A DNA stretch of 64,000 nt, from positions 3,596,001 through 3,660,000 of the forward strand of contig NZ_CP009526.1 in NCBI RefSeq assembly GCF_000969985.1. The letters run 5' to 3'. Position numbers and translations under genes: made by a program. Shown here piece after piece: positions 44,329 through 52,938 of this stretch. This DNA is from Methanosarcina barkeri str. Wiesmoor (GTDB taxonomy: Archaea > Halobacteriota > Methanosarcinia > Methanosarcinales > Methanosarcinaceae). Under the pieces are notes generated by a model. That model ran no database searches, was not told the origin of the DNA, and was given only the letters and a program-made list of their open reading frames with translations. The stretch's first letter is position 1; every line of letters begins with the position of its first letter.

Positions 44329-45136
44329 AACTACCCACTACATATTAATTTTTATTAGACTGTATAAACAGAAAGCATATTTTAAACCTTCGATAATAGA
44401 TAATAAAAATTAAATTTAGATACAATTTAGCCTTGTTTGCCACAAAATTGTGAAATAATTATGTATTTATTCATGTAAATAAGGGCCGACAACGTTACTT
44501 GTGGCATAATCAGGTTTTTTACATTTTATGGACAAGGTATAAATATAGAAGTGGGAAACGGCTGTTCTCGTGTTCCTGACTATTATCTCCGGGATATTCA
44601 TGCTATTTAATCCGCTTGTCGGATCATCGTCCAGCCCTTGGTATATGGCTTCTCTTTAGTTATATTAGAGTTGCAACCTTAATAGCGAACCCAGGGCAGG
44701 GCTTGAGAAAGCTCGTTTACAAATAGGATAAAGATAAACTATTGACCCGCAACCTTTACGATGTTGGTCTCTCAGTTGCTAAGATTTTAGCTCAAGCATT
44801 TTCAAAAGGCTTGTGATCACGCCGTCATGACGTTTTAGATTTAGCAGTGATTTTCGGTCAAGCCTTTTTTCAAAAGGCTTGTGATCACGCCGTCATGACG
44901 TTTTAGATTTAGCAGTGATTTTCGGTCAAGCCTTTTTTCAAAAGGCTTGTGATCACGCCGATAGAGTTTGGGAATTAGATTTTCAAAACTAAACATTACT
45001 CGGGGTTTTCTGTCAAGCCTTTTTTGGAAAAATTTGTGGACAAGTAGGTTTTTAATAAGGATTGCTTTCAAGTTTCAACTTTGTTTAAATAACTTTCCAC
45101 TTTGTTTAAATAATTTGAATATATATCTATGTTTAT
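44329..45136. other. 800-bp spacer with 68-bp hairpin repeat
   Basis: Contains a possible relic near 44550-44658 (VFLTIISGIFMLFNPLVGSS, similar to the start of small DUF308-type membrane proteins) with no proper start and an early stop. It also holds the 68-bp repeat at 44803-44961. The minus-strand frame 44841-45071 is generated by the repeat. Confidence 0.5.
44803..44961. repeat. 68-bp tandem repeat with self-complementary segment
   Basis: Two full units (from 44803 and 44871) and a partial third (from 44939). Each contains gtgatcac and gtcatgac palindromes, and the junction aagccttttttcaaaaggctt is itself an inverted repeat. Units differ little. Confidence 0.9.
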
Positions 45137-45796
45137 ATGCGTAAAGCCACAGCCATAACCACAGGACTGATTCTTTTATCTTTTATAGTTTCAATCTATT
45201 TTTACCCGCTTGTGCCTGAATCTATGGCAACTCACTGGAATTCCCAGGGAGAGGTAAATGGCTATATGCCGAAGTTCCAGGGACTTTTTTTCATGCCTTT
45301 ACTGATTACCGGACTTGCAGTATTCTATCTGGCAATTCCCAAAATTGACCCGATGAAGGTAAATATATTAAAATTCGGAAAATATCATGAAAAATTTATA
45401 ATTTTTTTGATTTTATTCTTACTTGCTGTCCATCTCCAGATACTACTCTGGAACGCAGGCATACAAATAAACCCGAATGCCGTGCTTCCTGTAGGTATAG
45501 GGCTTCTGTTCTACTATATAGGAATTCTTATGGAACATGCGGAGAGAAACTGGTTCATCGGTATAAGGAATCCCTGGACCCTCAGCAGTGATAGGATCTG
45601 GAAGAAAACTAATCGTCTTGGAGGAAAACTGTTCAGGGTTGCAGGAATAGTTGCCGTGCTTGGAGTCTTTTATCCCGGGTTTGAATTCATTTTCATCCTT
45701 GTGCCTGCACTCTTTATTGTGGGGTTCGCGGCTGTTTACTCATATCTTGAATATCAAAAAGAATTGAAAGGAACCAAATCTCAAATTAAAACTTAA
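45137..45796 (+). CDS. SdpI/DUF1648-family membrane protein
   Basis: 219 residues with about six membrane helices (TGLILLSFIVSIYFYPL; FMPLLITGLAVFYLAI; FLILFLLAVHLQILLW; VLPVGIGLLFYYIGIL; then two near the end). The DUF1648 signature PESMATHWNSQGEVNGYMPK follows helix 1, and the SdpI signature NWFIGIRNPWTLSSDRIWKK TN lies in a cytoplasmic loop. Bacterial SdpI gives immunity to a killing peptide; in archaea the role is unknown. It stands alone, with a TATA-like string very close to the ATG, so the message may be nearly leaderless. Confidence 0.88.
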   Translation: MRKATAITTGLILLSFIVSIYFYPLVPESMATHWNSQGEVNGYMPKFQGLFFMPLLITGLAVFYLAIPKIDPMKVNILKFGKYHEKFIIFLILFLLAVHLQILLWNAGIQINPNAVLPVGIGLLFYYIGILMEHAERNWFIGIRNPWTLSSDRIWKKTNRLGGKLFRVAGIVAVLGVFYPGFEFIFILVPALFIVGFAAVYSYLEYQKELKGTKSQIKT

Positions 45797-45916
45797 AAAT
45801 GAAGGTTATAGGAATTCCTGTAATTCCGGATTCTGAAATTTCTGTTTACTCGGTTTTTGACTTCTATTTTATCATCACGTTTATCTAGCATGTTCTCGTT
45901 TGTTTTATTGATTTTT

Positions 45917-46399
45917 ATGGCCGAGGATATAACAAAAGACACCAGTAAAAAAATTGAAAATGGGGATAGAATCTCAGTTAATTATGTAGGAAAACTTGAA
46001 GATGGTACAATTTTCGATACTTCCTTAAAGGAAGTTGCTACCGAAGCAGGGTTATACAATCAAATGAGAAATTATGAACCTCTTGCATTTACAGTCGGTA
46101 CAGGTCAGATGATTAAAGGATTTGATGAGGGCGTTGTCGGAATGCAAGTGGGGGAAGAAAAAACCATTACAATCCAGCCTGAAGAGGCATATGGAGAGTA
46201 CAGGGAAGAATTCGCAAGAGAAATCCCAAATAATGCTGTTAATTTTACTCCTGAAATCGGAATGAAGCTGGCTACGGAAAATGGTCTGACAGGCACTATC
46301 ACAAAGGTAAACGAAGACAACTTTGTTGTAGATTTCAACCATGAGCTTGCAGGCAAGACCCTGGTTTTCTCAGTCAAAATCGTTTCTGTGGAGGAGTGA
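45917..46399 (+). CDS. FKBP-type peptidyl-prolyl isomerase 1 (cytosolic)
   Basis: 160 residues from the ATG at 45917 (MAEDITKDTSKKIENGDRIS). A longer frame from 45857 adds a hydrophobic stretch but has no ribosome site, so the choice is not certain. FKBP core: ISVNYVGKLEDGTIFDTS, then LAFTVGTGQMIKGFDEGVVG MQVGEEKTI, PEEAYGEY, followed by the flap (IF domain) and the closing NHELAGKTLVFSVKI. This is the archaeal long (SlyD-like) FKBP layout: proline isomerase and chaperone. First of three tandem paralogs; it overlaps the next by 4 bp if that uses GTG. Confidence 0.9.
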   Translation: MAEDITKDTSKKIENGDRISVNYVGKLEDGTIFDTSLKEVATEAGLYNQMRNYEPLAFTVGTGQMIKGFDEGVVGMQVGEEKTITIQPEEAYGEYREEFAREIPNNAVNFTPEIGMKLATENGLTGTITKVNEDNFVVDFNHELAGKTLVFSVKIVSVEE

Positions 46400-46404
46400 A
46401 AGGG

Positions 46405-46974
46405 ATGAAGACCAGGAACGAAGCAGTTTTCTTCATAGTTATACTGCTCCTGGTAAGCATAATTTTTGGCAGTGGATGCACGGATAACGGGAATGAGGGA
46501 GGAGACAGCAGAGCGGTAAAGTCCGGAGATTCGGTCAAGGTAGACTATACCGGGAAGCTTGAAGACGGCACGGTTTTTGATACCTCAAGAGAAGACGTTG
46601 CAAAGCAGGCAGGTATATACGTTGAAAGAAAGGAGTATACCCCTCTTAGCTTTGTCGTTGGCTCGGGACAAGTAATCTCGGGTTTTGACGAGGGCGTAAT
46701 CGGAATGAAAGTCGGGGAAGAAAAGACCCTGACGATTCCTCCAGATAAAGCTTACGGGGAATATGACGAAGCCAGAGTCCTGGCCGTTCCTGTTGAAGAA
46801 TTAAATCTAACAAACCGCTCCGAAATTCCTGAAGTGGGACAAACATTGAGAGATATGTACGGGAACCAGTACAAAGTAACAGCTGTAAACGACACGCATA
46901 TCACTCTTGATGCCAATCATGAGCTTGCAGGCAAGACCCTGATTTTTGATATAAAAGTCATCTCAATAGAATAA
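46405..46974 (+). CDS. FKBP-type peptidyl-prolyl isomerase 2 (lipoprotein-like, extracytoplasmic)
   Basis: 189 residues from the ATG at 46405; a GTG at 46396 overlaps the upstream stop. The N-terminus is a signal peptide with a lipobox-like end (FFIVILLLVSIIFGSGCTDN), so the protein is probably anchored outside the membrane by its Cys. The FKBP core is complete: VKVDYTGKLEDGTVFDTSRE, GSGQVISGFDEGVIGMKVGE EKTLTIPPDKAYGEY, and NHELAGKTLIFDIKV. It would help fold exported proteins, complementing the cytosolic copy. It is coupled to copy 1. Confidence 0.92.
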   Translation: MKTRNEAVFFIVILLLVSIIFGSGCTDNGNEGGDSRAVKSGDSVKVDYTGKLEDGTVFDTSREDVAKQAGIYVERKEYTPLSFVVGSGQVISGFDEGVIGMKVGEEKTLTIPPDKAYGEYDEARVLAVPVEELNLTNRSEIPEVGQTLRDMYGNQYKVTAVNDTHITLDANHELAGKTLIFDIKVISIE

Positions 46975-47029
46975 ATTTAAGTTACTGAAAAACAAATTGA
47001 GAATTATAACATTTCTTTAAAATGTGTGC

Positions 47030-47076
47030 CCTTTCGGTATCTGGGGAGATGTTGAGATGACGTGGATACCGAAAGG
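47030..47076. promoter_or_regulatory. 12-bp perfect inverted repeat between FKBP genes 2 and 3
   Basis: cctttcggtatc (47030-47041) and gataccgaaagg (47065-47076) with a 23-base loop; the arms extend with tgtgc/gcaca across a bulge. It sits just before the ribosome site (aggagaaag) of FKBP 3 and may act as an RNA hairpin or operator. Confidence 0.55.
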
Positions 47077-47099
47077 AAAATGCACAGGAGAAAGGGATA

Positions 47100-47570
47100 A
47101 TGGAAAATTCTCGTACTGTGAAAAAAGGAGATTATCTTCTTATTGATTATATTGGAAAATTCGAAGATGGAACGATCTTTGATACTACTTTGAAGGAAAA
47201 AGCCCTCAAAGCAGGGATTTATGACGAAGAAAAAGGTTACAAGCCTTTTTTTTTCAGAACGGACGCATTCCAGGTAATTAAAGGTATCGACAGGGGAGTG
47301 CTTGGAATGAAAGAAGGTGAAGAAAAAACTTTCATAATTCCACCTGAAGAAGCCTACGGAAAATATAAGAATTACCTTGTCCAGGAGATCCCCCTCGAAA
47401 AGCTTGGACTTAAGAATCCTCCTGAGCCAGAAACAAAGATCATAACACCCGCTGGGAGTGAGGTTAAAGTGCTTAACTCCACGGAAACTTCTGCTACCCT
47501 GGATTTTAACCATGAACTTGCAGGTAAAACTCTCATCCTTGAAATAAAACTAGTCTCGATCATAAACTGA
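47100..47570 (+). CDS. FKBP-type peptidyl-prolyl isomerase 3 (cytosolic)
   Basis: 156 residues: YLLIDYIGKFEDGTIFDTTL, FRTDAFQVIKGIDRGVLGMK EGEEKTFIIPPEEAYGKY, NHELAGKTLILEIKLV. More diverged than copies 1 and 2 (Phe-Phe-Phe-Arg where the others have FTVGTGQ), so the active-site pocket may differ or activity be low. No signal peptide. Third gene of the FKBP cluster, separated from copy 2 by a 125-bp spacer with an inverted repeat. Confidence 0.9.
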   Translation: MENSRTVKKGDYLLIDYIGKFEDGTIFDTTLKEKALKAGIYDEEKGYKPFFFRTDAFQVIKGIDRGVLGMKEGEEKTFIIPPEEAYGKYKNYLVQEIPLEKLGLKNPPEPETKIITPAGSEVKVLNSTETSATLDFNHELAGKTLILEIKLVSIIN

Positions 47571-47609
47571 TTCCAGGCCGGGGGAGTGAAGTAAAAGGGG
47601 GAGTGAAGT

Positions 47610-48017
47610 ATGGAAAAAGAAGAAAAAGTCATGGTATTACTGCTGTTTATGACATTGACTTCTCTTATGACAGCTTATCTCTGCTTTGGACCGGAACTTA
47701 CAGCTTCTGGACAGGAGACAGGAGAAGAAGCCAGGCAGTATACCAGGGAATCCGGTGAAGGGGAGAAAGTGTTCCTTGAAGCCCAGGTTTTGAGCAAACG
47801 GTTAACCTATACAGGCGGGCATCTGCTTTTACAGGTAGACTGCAACTCTGAAGTCCTGAGCATCTTTATTCCAAAAACTGCAGGTGCTGAAGCTCTGAAT
47901 AACTCAATTCAGAAAGGAGATTTCATTAGTGTAACCGGTACTGTTTCGCAGTATGAAGGGAAAAGAGAAATCAAGGTGGAAAGAAAAGAAGCTATTCTTC
48001 TGGTTGATCGTCATTAA
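47610..48017 (+). CDS. membrane-anchored OB-fold protein
   Basis: 135 residues: one N-terminal membrane helix (VMVLLLFMTLTSLMTAYLCF) followed by an OB-fold-like beta barrel (EAQVLSKRLTYTGGHLLLQV ... KGDFISVTGTVSQYEGKREI KVE), the tRNA-anticodon or single-strand-DNA type. It is probably outside the cell, where it more likely binds a protein or polymer than a nucleic acid. It follows the FKBP cluster by 40 bp on the same strand. Family call by pattern only. Confidence 0.65.
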   Translation: MEKEEKVMVLLLFMTLTSLMTAYLCFGPELTASGQETGEEARQYTRESGEGEKVFLEAQVLSKRLTYTGGHLLLQVDCNSEVLSIFIPKTAGAEALNNSIQKGDFISVTGTVSQYEGKREIKVERKEAILLVDRH

Positions 48018-48120
48018 TCTGATTGATCATTATTAATTGAATAACCATCATCAATAACCTTTGAGATTATGACAACAAAATCGTTAATAATATATTCATA
48101 TAAGGACATTTGGGAAAAAT

Positions 48121-49299
48121 ATGAAAGCGTGTATCATGTGCGGAGGGGCAGGGACAAGGCTCAGGCCACTAACTTTCAAGCATCCTAAACCCAGCATACC
48201 GATTCTTAATAAGCCGTCAGTCCGACATCTGATAGAGCATCTTTCAAGGGAAGGGTTCAATGAAATAGTCATGACCCTAGGGTACATGGGAGAGCGCATA
48301 GAAGAGCAGCTCGGAGACGGGCACATGTTTGGAGTACATATCGACTATGTGTATGAGAAAGAAAAACTCGGAACTGCAGGCGGCGTTAAAAATGCTGAAG
48401 AGTACCTGAAAGACGAGCCGTTTATCGTGCTTGGTGGAGATCATGTACTTAACCTCGACCTGAGGGAGATGTACCGTTTCCATGAAGCAAACGATGCTCC
48501 GGTAACCATAGGGCTTCTTTCGATTGACGACCCGAGAGAATTCGGAATTGCGGACATGGACATTAACAACCGGATCCACCGCTTCCTGGAAAAACCGAAA
48601 GCAGGCCAGATATTCAGCAACCTCGCAAGCACTGGAATTTATATTTGCAGCCCTTCTATATTTGAATGGATCCCTAAAGGTAAGAAATACGACTTTGCAA
48701 AAGACCTTTTCCCCTTCATGCTTGCAGCCGACAAAAAAATCAATGGTGTACTTGTCCGGGGAAAATGGACTGACGTAGGAAGTTCGGCCGCCTACAGGCA
48801 GGCGCAGCGCTGGATGCTCGATGCCCTTCCTGGAACAACAATCGAAGGGAATTTCACAACCCGGAACGCAAGAATAAAGGGCCCTCTGTCCATAGGAAAC
48901 AATGTATGCATAGGTTCGAATTCTTCCCTTGTAGGGCCAATAGTAATAGGAGAAAACACAACTATAGGTGATAATGTCCTTATCGGGCCTTACAGCGTGA
49001 TAGGCTCAAACTGCACTATAGAGAACAATACAAAGATCCTTTCATCTTATCTTTTTGATAATGTGTTTATAGGAAAGGACTCCAATCTCTCAGGAGGAGT
49101 GGTGTCAGACGAAACAATTATAGGAGAACACTGCTTCCTCGAAAATGGAACCGTTATCGGACATAAAGTACTGATCGGAAGTAACTCAACAATACATTCC
49201 GGAGTTAAGATCTGGCCCGAGATCGTTATAGATAAGAACTCAAGCATACAGGAAACCGTGATTAATTCCGGTTATGACGCTGCACATGAAGGTTCGTAA
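48121..49299 (+). CDS. sugar-phosphate nucleotidyltransferase with left-handed beta-helix
   Basis: 392 residues. The N-terminal nucleotidyltransferase has the signature GGAGTRLRPLTFKHPKPSIP, the metal Asp in VLGGDHVLN and EKPKAGQIFSNLASTGIYI. From about residue 240 hexapeptide repeats (IGNNVCIGSNSSLVGPIVIG ENTTIGDNVLIG) form a beta-helix of the GlmU/GMPP type. It makes an NDP-sugar, probably GDP-mannose or dTDP/UDP-glucose, for surface glycans; the exact sugar cannot be told. A TATA-like string (taatatattcatata) lies at about 48085-48100. Confidence 0.92.
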   Translation: MKACIMCGGAGTRLRPLTFKHPKPSIPILNKPSVRHLIEHLSREGFNEIVMTLGYMGERIEEQLGDGHMFGVHIDYVYEKEKLGTAGGVKNAEEYLKDEPFIVLGGDHVLNLDLREMYRFHEANDAPVTIGLLSIDDPREFGIADMDINNRIHRFLEKPKAGQIFSNLASTGIYICSPSIFEWIPKGKKYDFAKDLFPFMLAADKKINGVLVRGKWTDVGSSAAYRQAQRWMLDALPGTTIEGNFTTRNARIKGPLSIGNNVCIGSNSSLVGPIVIGENTTIGDNVLIGPYSVIGSNCTIENNTKILSSYLFDNVFIGKDSNLSGGVVSDETIIGEHCFLENGTVIGHKVLIGSNSTIHSGVKIWPEIVIDKNSSIQETVINSGYDAAHEGS

Positions 49300-49643
49300 T
49301 ATTTGGGTTTCAAAGGACAGAGTCCAGTCTGAATAACCTAACTGGACTTCTGAACCTATACTTTTCAGGTTTATTCAGGTTGAAATTGCTTTTTTAAATC
49401 CTGGTTTATTCAGATTAATTGCTTTTTGGAATCCTGGTTTATTCAGGTTGAAATTGCTTTTTGGAGCCCTGGTTTATTCCGATTAATTGCTTTTTTGGAA
49501 CCCTGATTGAATTTCGATTTTCTGCTACTTATTTTTCATATCCACTTTTCGACAAGCATCTGTGAAGTGTTCAGGACGCACAGAACGAAAGCAACACTGA
49601 AATGGATATAACTTTATACTAGATCCTGACAAGTCTTTTTGCC
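49300..49643. other. spacer with alternating tandem repeat
   Basis: Besides the 49368-49506 repeat, a TATA-like actttatact near 49610 precedes the next gene. No frame. Confidence 0.5.
49368..49506. repeat. 33-35-bp tandem repeat in alternating A/B form
   Basis: Units starting ggtttattca at 49368, 49403, 49436 and 49471. Units 1 and 3 contain caggttgaaattgct; units 2 and 4 contain cRgattaattgct. A higher-order period of 68 bp results. Confidence 0.88.
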
Positions 49644-50240
49644 ATGCCGTCCAGAGAATTTTTCCTTGAAATCTTGAGAAAAAGTGTTCATCTGGTTTCA
49701 ATCCTGATCGTGCTTATCTACAAATTTTATGGAAAAGAAACCATCCTCTGGGTGCTCATGCTGTTTCTTGTAGTTGTTCTCGTTCTTGACTACTTCCGGG
49801 TTGAGCATGGAATTCGAATACCTTTTTTCTCTATCATGTACAGAAAAAGTGAAGTTGACCGCTTCGGAGGGCACATCTTCTTTGCGCTCGGAGCAATTTC
49901 AGTAATATCCCTGTTCAGCCGAGAAATCGCTTACGCTGCAATCCTTATGGCCACATTCGGGGACCTGTCTGCAGCTCTGATAGGAAAATTCTACGGAAAG
50001 AGGCGAGTCTTTCAAAAACTCTTTAAAAATGATAAATCTATTGAAGGCTCAGCTTCGGAATTTATTATTGATTTCCTCATCGGGATGCTTATTCTCGGGA
50101 ACCCCATTGTTTCCCTGGTGATGGCTTTTCTTGCAACCCTTACGGAAACTGCAGTCAATAAAATTGATGATAACCTTATAGTGCCGGTTTTCGCTGGCTT
50201 TTTCGGGCAGATCACACTGAATCTTCTAGCGTACTTGTGA
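49644..50240 (+). CDS. dolichol-kinase-like / CDP-diglyceride synthetase-like membrane protein
   Basis: 198 residues, mostly membrane helices (LVSILIVLIYKFY; ILWVLMLFLVVVLVLDYF; HIFFALGAISVISLF; and others). The signature ATFGDLSAALIGKFYGKRRV F with KSIEGSASEF is that of the dolichol/phytol/farnesol kinase group, CTP-dependent enzymes acting on polyprenyl lipids. In archaea such a protein may phosphorylate dolichol or a related isoprenoid used as a sugar carrier, which would fit the sugar nucleotidyltransferase just upstream. Substrate unproven. Confidence 0.82.
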   Translation: MPSREFFLEILRKSVHLVSILIVLIYKFYGKETILWVLMLFLVVVLVLDYFRVEHGIRIPFFSIMYRKSEVDRFGGHIFFALGAISVISLFSREIAYAAILMATFGDLSAALIGKFYGKRRVFQKLFKNDKSIEGSASEFIIDFLIGMLILGNPIVSLVMAFLATLTETAVNKIDDNLIVPVFAGFFGQITLNLLAYL

Positions 50241-50451
50241 TAATTTTAAGAATTTCTCAAAGAATGCGCTGAGATTTAAAGGATTCTTGAAGAAAACCCT
50301 TTAATTTAAAGAATTCTTAAAGAAAACTTTTTAATTTAAGGGTTTTCAAAGATTGTTCTGTGAGAGGGCTTCCTGAAAACTTGAGAGAGCTTCCTGAAAA
50401 CTTAAAAGAGTCTTGTGAGCTCTGATGTTCTGACTTCTCTTATTTTCCAGC

Positions 50452-52938
50452 TTAGGTCTCAACCTGCGCATTCTTGAGCTTTCTCATTTCCCTTATGCGC
50501 CTGGCAAGGATTTCTCCCAGATAAAGCACAAGCGCAGTAAGTAGTACATACACTTTCAGGCTTACCCGCTCATCAGATTGTTTCACTGAATTCTGCCGCG
50601 CATCTTTCAGTAGAAGGGCTCTTGCCTCCTTTTCATTGTAAATTTTCCCTCCAGTCGCAAGGACAAGAGGCTCTATATCCTCATTGAGACCTACATCCCG
50701 ATACTCAAGCTGATAATTTACCGCAAGTGGGTAGCCTGAGATATCATGAATCCCAATATTATCCGGATTCACATTTGTCTCATAGGTATTTTTTCCGGTT
50801 AGAGCAAGGTCCAGAGCATTACCATCCAGTTTTAGCTGCGGGATTCCTTCATCGTACATTGTAAGTGTCAGGTTGGAGGGAGTGCCAAGCCAGGTATCCG
50901 GGCTGTCCACAACAGTTCCTTCTTCAGCTCTCGGGTTCGCTATTGCCCAATTGATCATACTTGAAATTAGTCTGGCACTCGATCCGTTATAAACATTAGT
51001 CGCCCAGCGAGAACCGTCCCCTTCTCCATTGTCTGTGGTAAAAGCTGCAACTCTTCCTAGTCCGAAGCGCCATGTGGTAAGTACTGGTTTTCCATTTGAA
51101 GTAGTTATAACCAAACGTTCGGCCCCGGCTTTTGGAGTCACGTCGTTATATCCCGTGATATTGGAAGTAAGGTTCACATTTTTCGTAATGAAGCTATTTG
51201 GAGAATAAGCATAGAGAGAATAATCAGACGTTGCATTTTCTTCTGTCTCTTTTTCTTCTTCGTTCTCTCTCTCCTGAGACTTATCGGTTGGCTCAAAGAC
51301 TATATTTGCCCTTTCACTCATATTAATGTGGAAATAGTTATTTTCAAGCCCTAGTTCCTTCATAAACATCTCAGCATAATAATTTCTGGATTTGTCAGTC
51401 TGGGAAGGAGCTACTGAACGAATATGGATAAAGTACAGGTTTACACCGAGTTTTTGCATTTCTTTTGCAGTCTGAAGGCTTGGCTCGTAGGAATCCGCGA
51501 TTGCTCCATCTGAAATGATAACAGCATCAAGTTCGCCTTCCTTGCCGGTAAGCATTTCCTTTGAAATGTTGAGTCCCGCGTCTAAGGAGGTCTTGCTCTC
51601 CTCATCGGGAATCAGTCGCTCAATCTTGTCTTTAAGAGTCGCCTGGTTCTGAGCAAGCCCCAGGAAAACAAAACCTCCGGAAACATCATATCCCTTGCTT
51701 CCAAATGCGATAACTTCGGCATTTGCATCTTTGAGATTTTCGTTCTGAAGAATATATATGGCATTTCCCAGAATATCTCCCTGGGTTTTGTGAGCTGCAG
51801 TACTGGGAGAAACGTCAAGGATAAGGACGAGATTCCGACCTCCCTTATATTCGGAAGGCTTTGAAAGCACAGGTAGGATTTTTTCAAACGAGGAATTAAG
51901 ATAATTGCCGTAATTATATGCTCTTTCTCCTCCTACAACTACCAGTCCACCCCCATTAGTAACATACTTTCTAATTTCTTTTACTTGAGTTTCTGAAAGA
52001 TTATCAGCGAACTGGTTATCAAGTACCAGAGCTTTGCTACTATTCAGAGCACTTGCTCCAGGATATGTAGTGGAAACAGAGGTGTTGTAAAGTTTATTAA
52101 GGATTTGAGTGAGGGGTGAATTTGGCTCACTGGTAACAAGGGTGAGCTTTGGTTTGGGAATTACATACAGAGATTTATAAAATTTATTATTAATACTGTT
52201 CAGATCTTCTCCGGAAGGAATAATTTTTACACTGATATTGTGAGCACCAAGAGTGCTAAAAGTGTGCCTGAGATTGGGGGAAATACTATACTGCGTTGAG
52301 TTTTGAGTAACGTCGCCACTTTGGGAAAGTTCCCCATCTACATATGCTTCATAGGAATAGCTGACACTTTGATTTGAAGCCTGACGGACAATTATCTTAA
52401 ATTCGTTCGGGTTATCCACTACTACACTCTTATCTCCAAGAATTTCTACACTGAGGTCATTTGTCTTGAGTTCAGGCTCGACAAGGTAGACTGAAGTATT
52501 GGTTTCTTTGGCAAATCCGAGAGCATCAACAAGGCTCTTCCCGGAGTTATTGTTCCCGTCAGTAATAAGAACAATCTGATTACCAGTGCCAGAGTACTGA
52601 GTCACAGCATCTCCAAGATTTGTTTTATCGCCTGTAAGCTGGACTAAGGTCGTAGAGGTATCAGCTGCAAGAGCTTTATACAGGTCAGTACCTGTTTCAT
52701 TAGAAAAAAGCTCCATACTTGAGGTCTTATCCTGAATTAGCACAAGTGAAGGGTTGTCTTCATTAACAGTCTGTGTAGCCGTTGTAAATGGAGCAGCCAA
52801 AGCGAGTACAAGGAGGAAAGCTACAAGCATCCTCCATTCCACAATCTTCGTTTTTGTCTTCCGCAGAAGATAGAACCCGGCAATTGTCACAGGAATGATG
52901 AGTAAAAGCATTTCCGGGTGTTCAAGGGATATATTCAT
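50452..52938 (-). CDS. BatA/B-like VWA membrane protein with gatase-like segments
   Basis: 828 residues. Two membrane helices at the N-terminus (MLLLIIPVTIAGFYLL; RMLVAFLLVLALAAPF) and one at the C-terminus (VYVLLTALVLYLGEIL). A degenerate VWA-like part (SLVLIQDKTSSMEL) opens the extracytoplasmic region, then a glutamine-amidotransferase-like block (SKALVLDNQFADNLSETQVK, GGGLVVVGGERAY). A second VWA domain with the metal site DVSPSTAAH follows (about 370-520), then a long beta region. Last gene of the MoxR operon; it overlaps its neighbour by 4 bp. Such proteins are thought to work with MoxR in building or stress-protecting membrane complexes. Confidence 0.85.
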   Translation of the reverse strand: MNISLEHPEMLLLIIPVTIAGFYLLRKTKTKIVEWRMLVAFLLVLALAAPFTTATQTVNEDNPSLVLIQDKTSSMELFSNETGTDLYKALAADTSTTLVQLTGDKTNLGDAVTQYSGTGNQIVLITDGNNNSGKSLVDALGFAKETNTSVYLVEPELKTNDLSVEILGDKSVVVDNPNEFKIIVRQASNQSVSYSYEAYVDGELSQSGDVTQNSTQYSISPNLRHTFSTLGAHNISVKIIPSGEDLNSINNKFYKSLYVIPKPKLTLVTSEPNSPLTQILNKLYNTSVSTTYPGASALNSSKALVLDNQFADNLSETQVKEIRKYVTNGGGLVVVGGERAYNYGNYLNSSFEKILPVLSKPSEYKGGRNLVLILDVSPSTAAHKTQGDILGNAIYILQNENLKDANAEVIAFGSKGYDVSGGFVFLGLAQNQATLKDKIERLIPDEESKTSLDAGLNISKEMLTGKEGELDAVIISDGAIADSYEPSLQTAKEMQKLGVNLYFIHIRSVAPSQTDKSRNYYAEMFMKELGLENNYFHINMSERANIVFEPTDKSQERENEEEKETEENATSDYSLYAYSPNSFITKNVNLTSNITGYNDVTPKAGAERLVITTSNGKPVLTTWRFGLGRVAAFTTDNGEGDGSRWATNVYNGSSARLISSMINWAIANPRAEEGTVVDSPDTWLGTPSNLTLTMYDEGIPQLKLDGNALDLALTGKNTYETNVNPDNIGIHDISGYPLAVNYQLEYRDVGLNEDIEPLVLATGGKIYNEKEARALLLKDARQNSVKQSDERVSLKVYVLLTALVLYLGEILARRIREMRKLKNAQVET

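Noticed and set aside
44841-45071. 76-residue minus-strand frame
   Set aside because: Arises from the 68-bp repeat (FEKRLDRKSLLNLKRHDGVI is the unit translated); not a gene.
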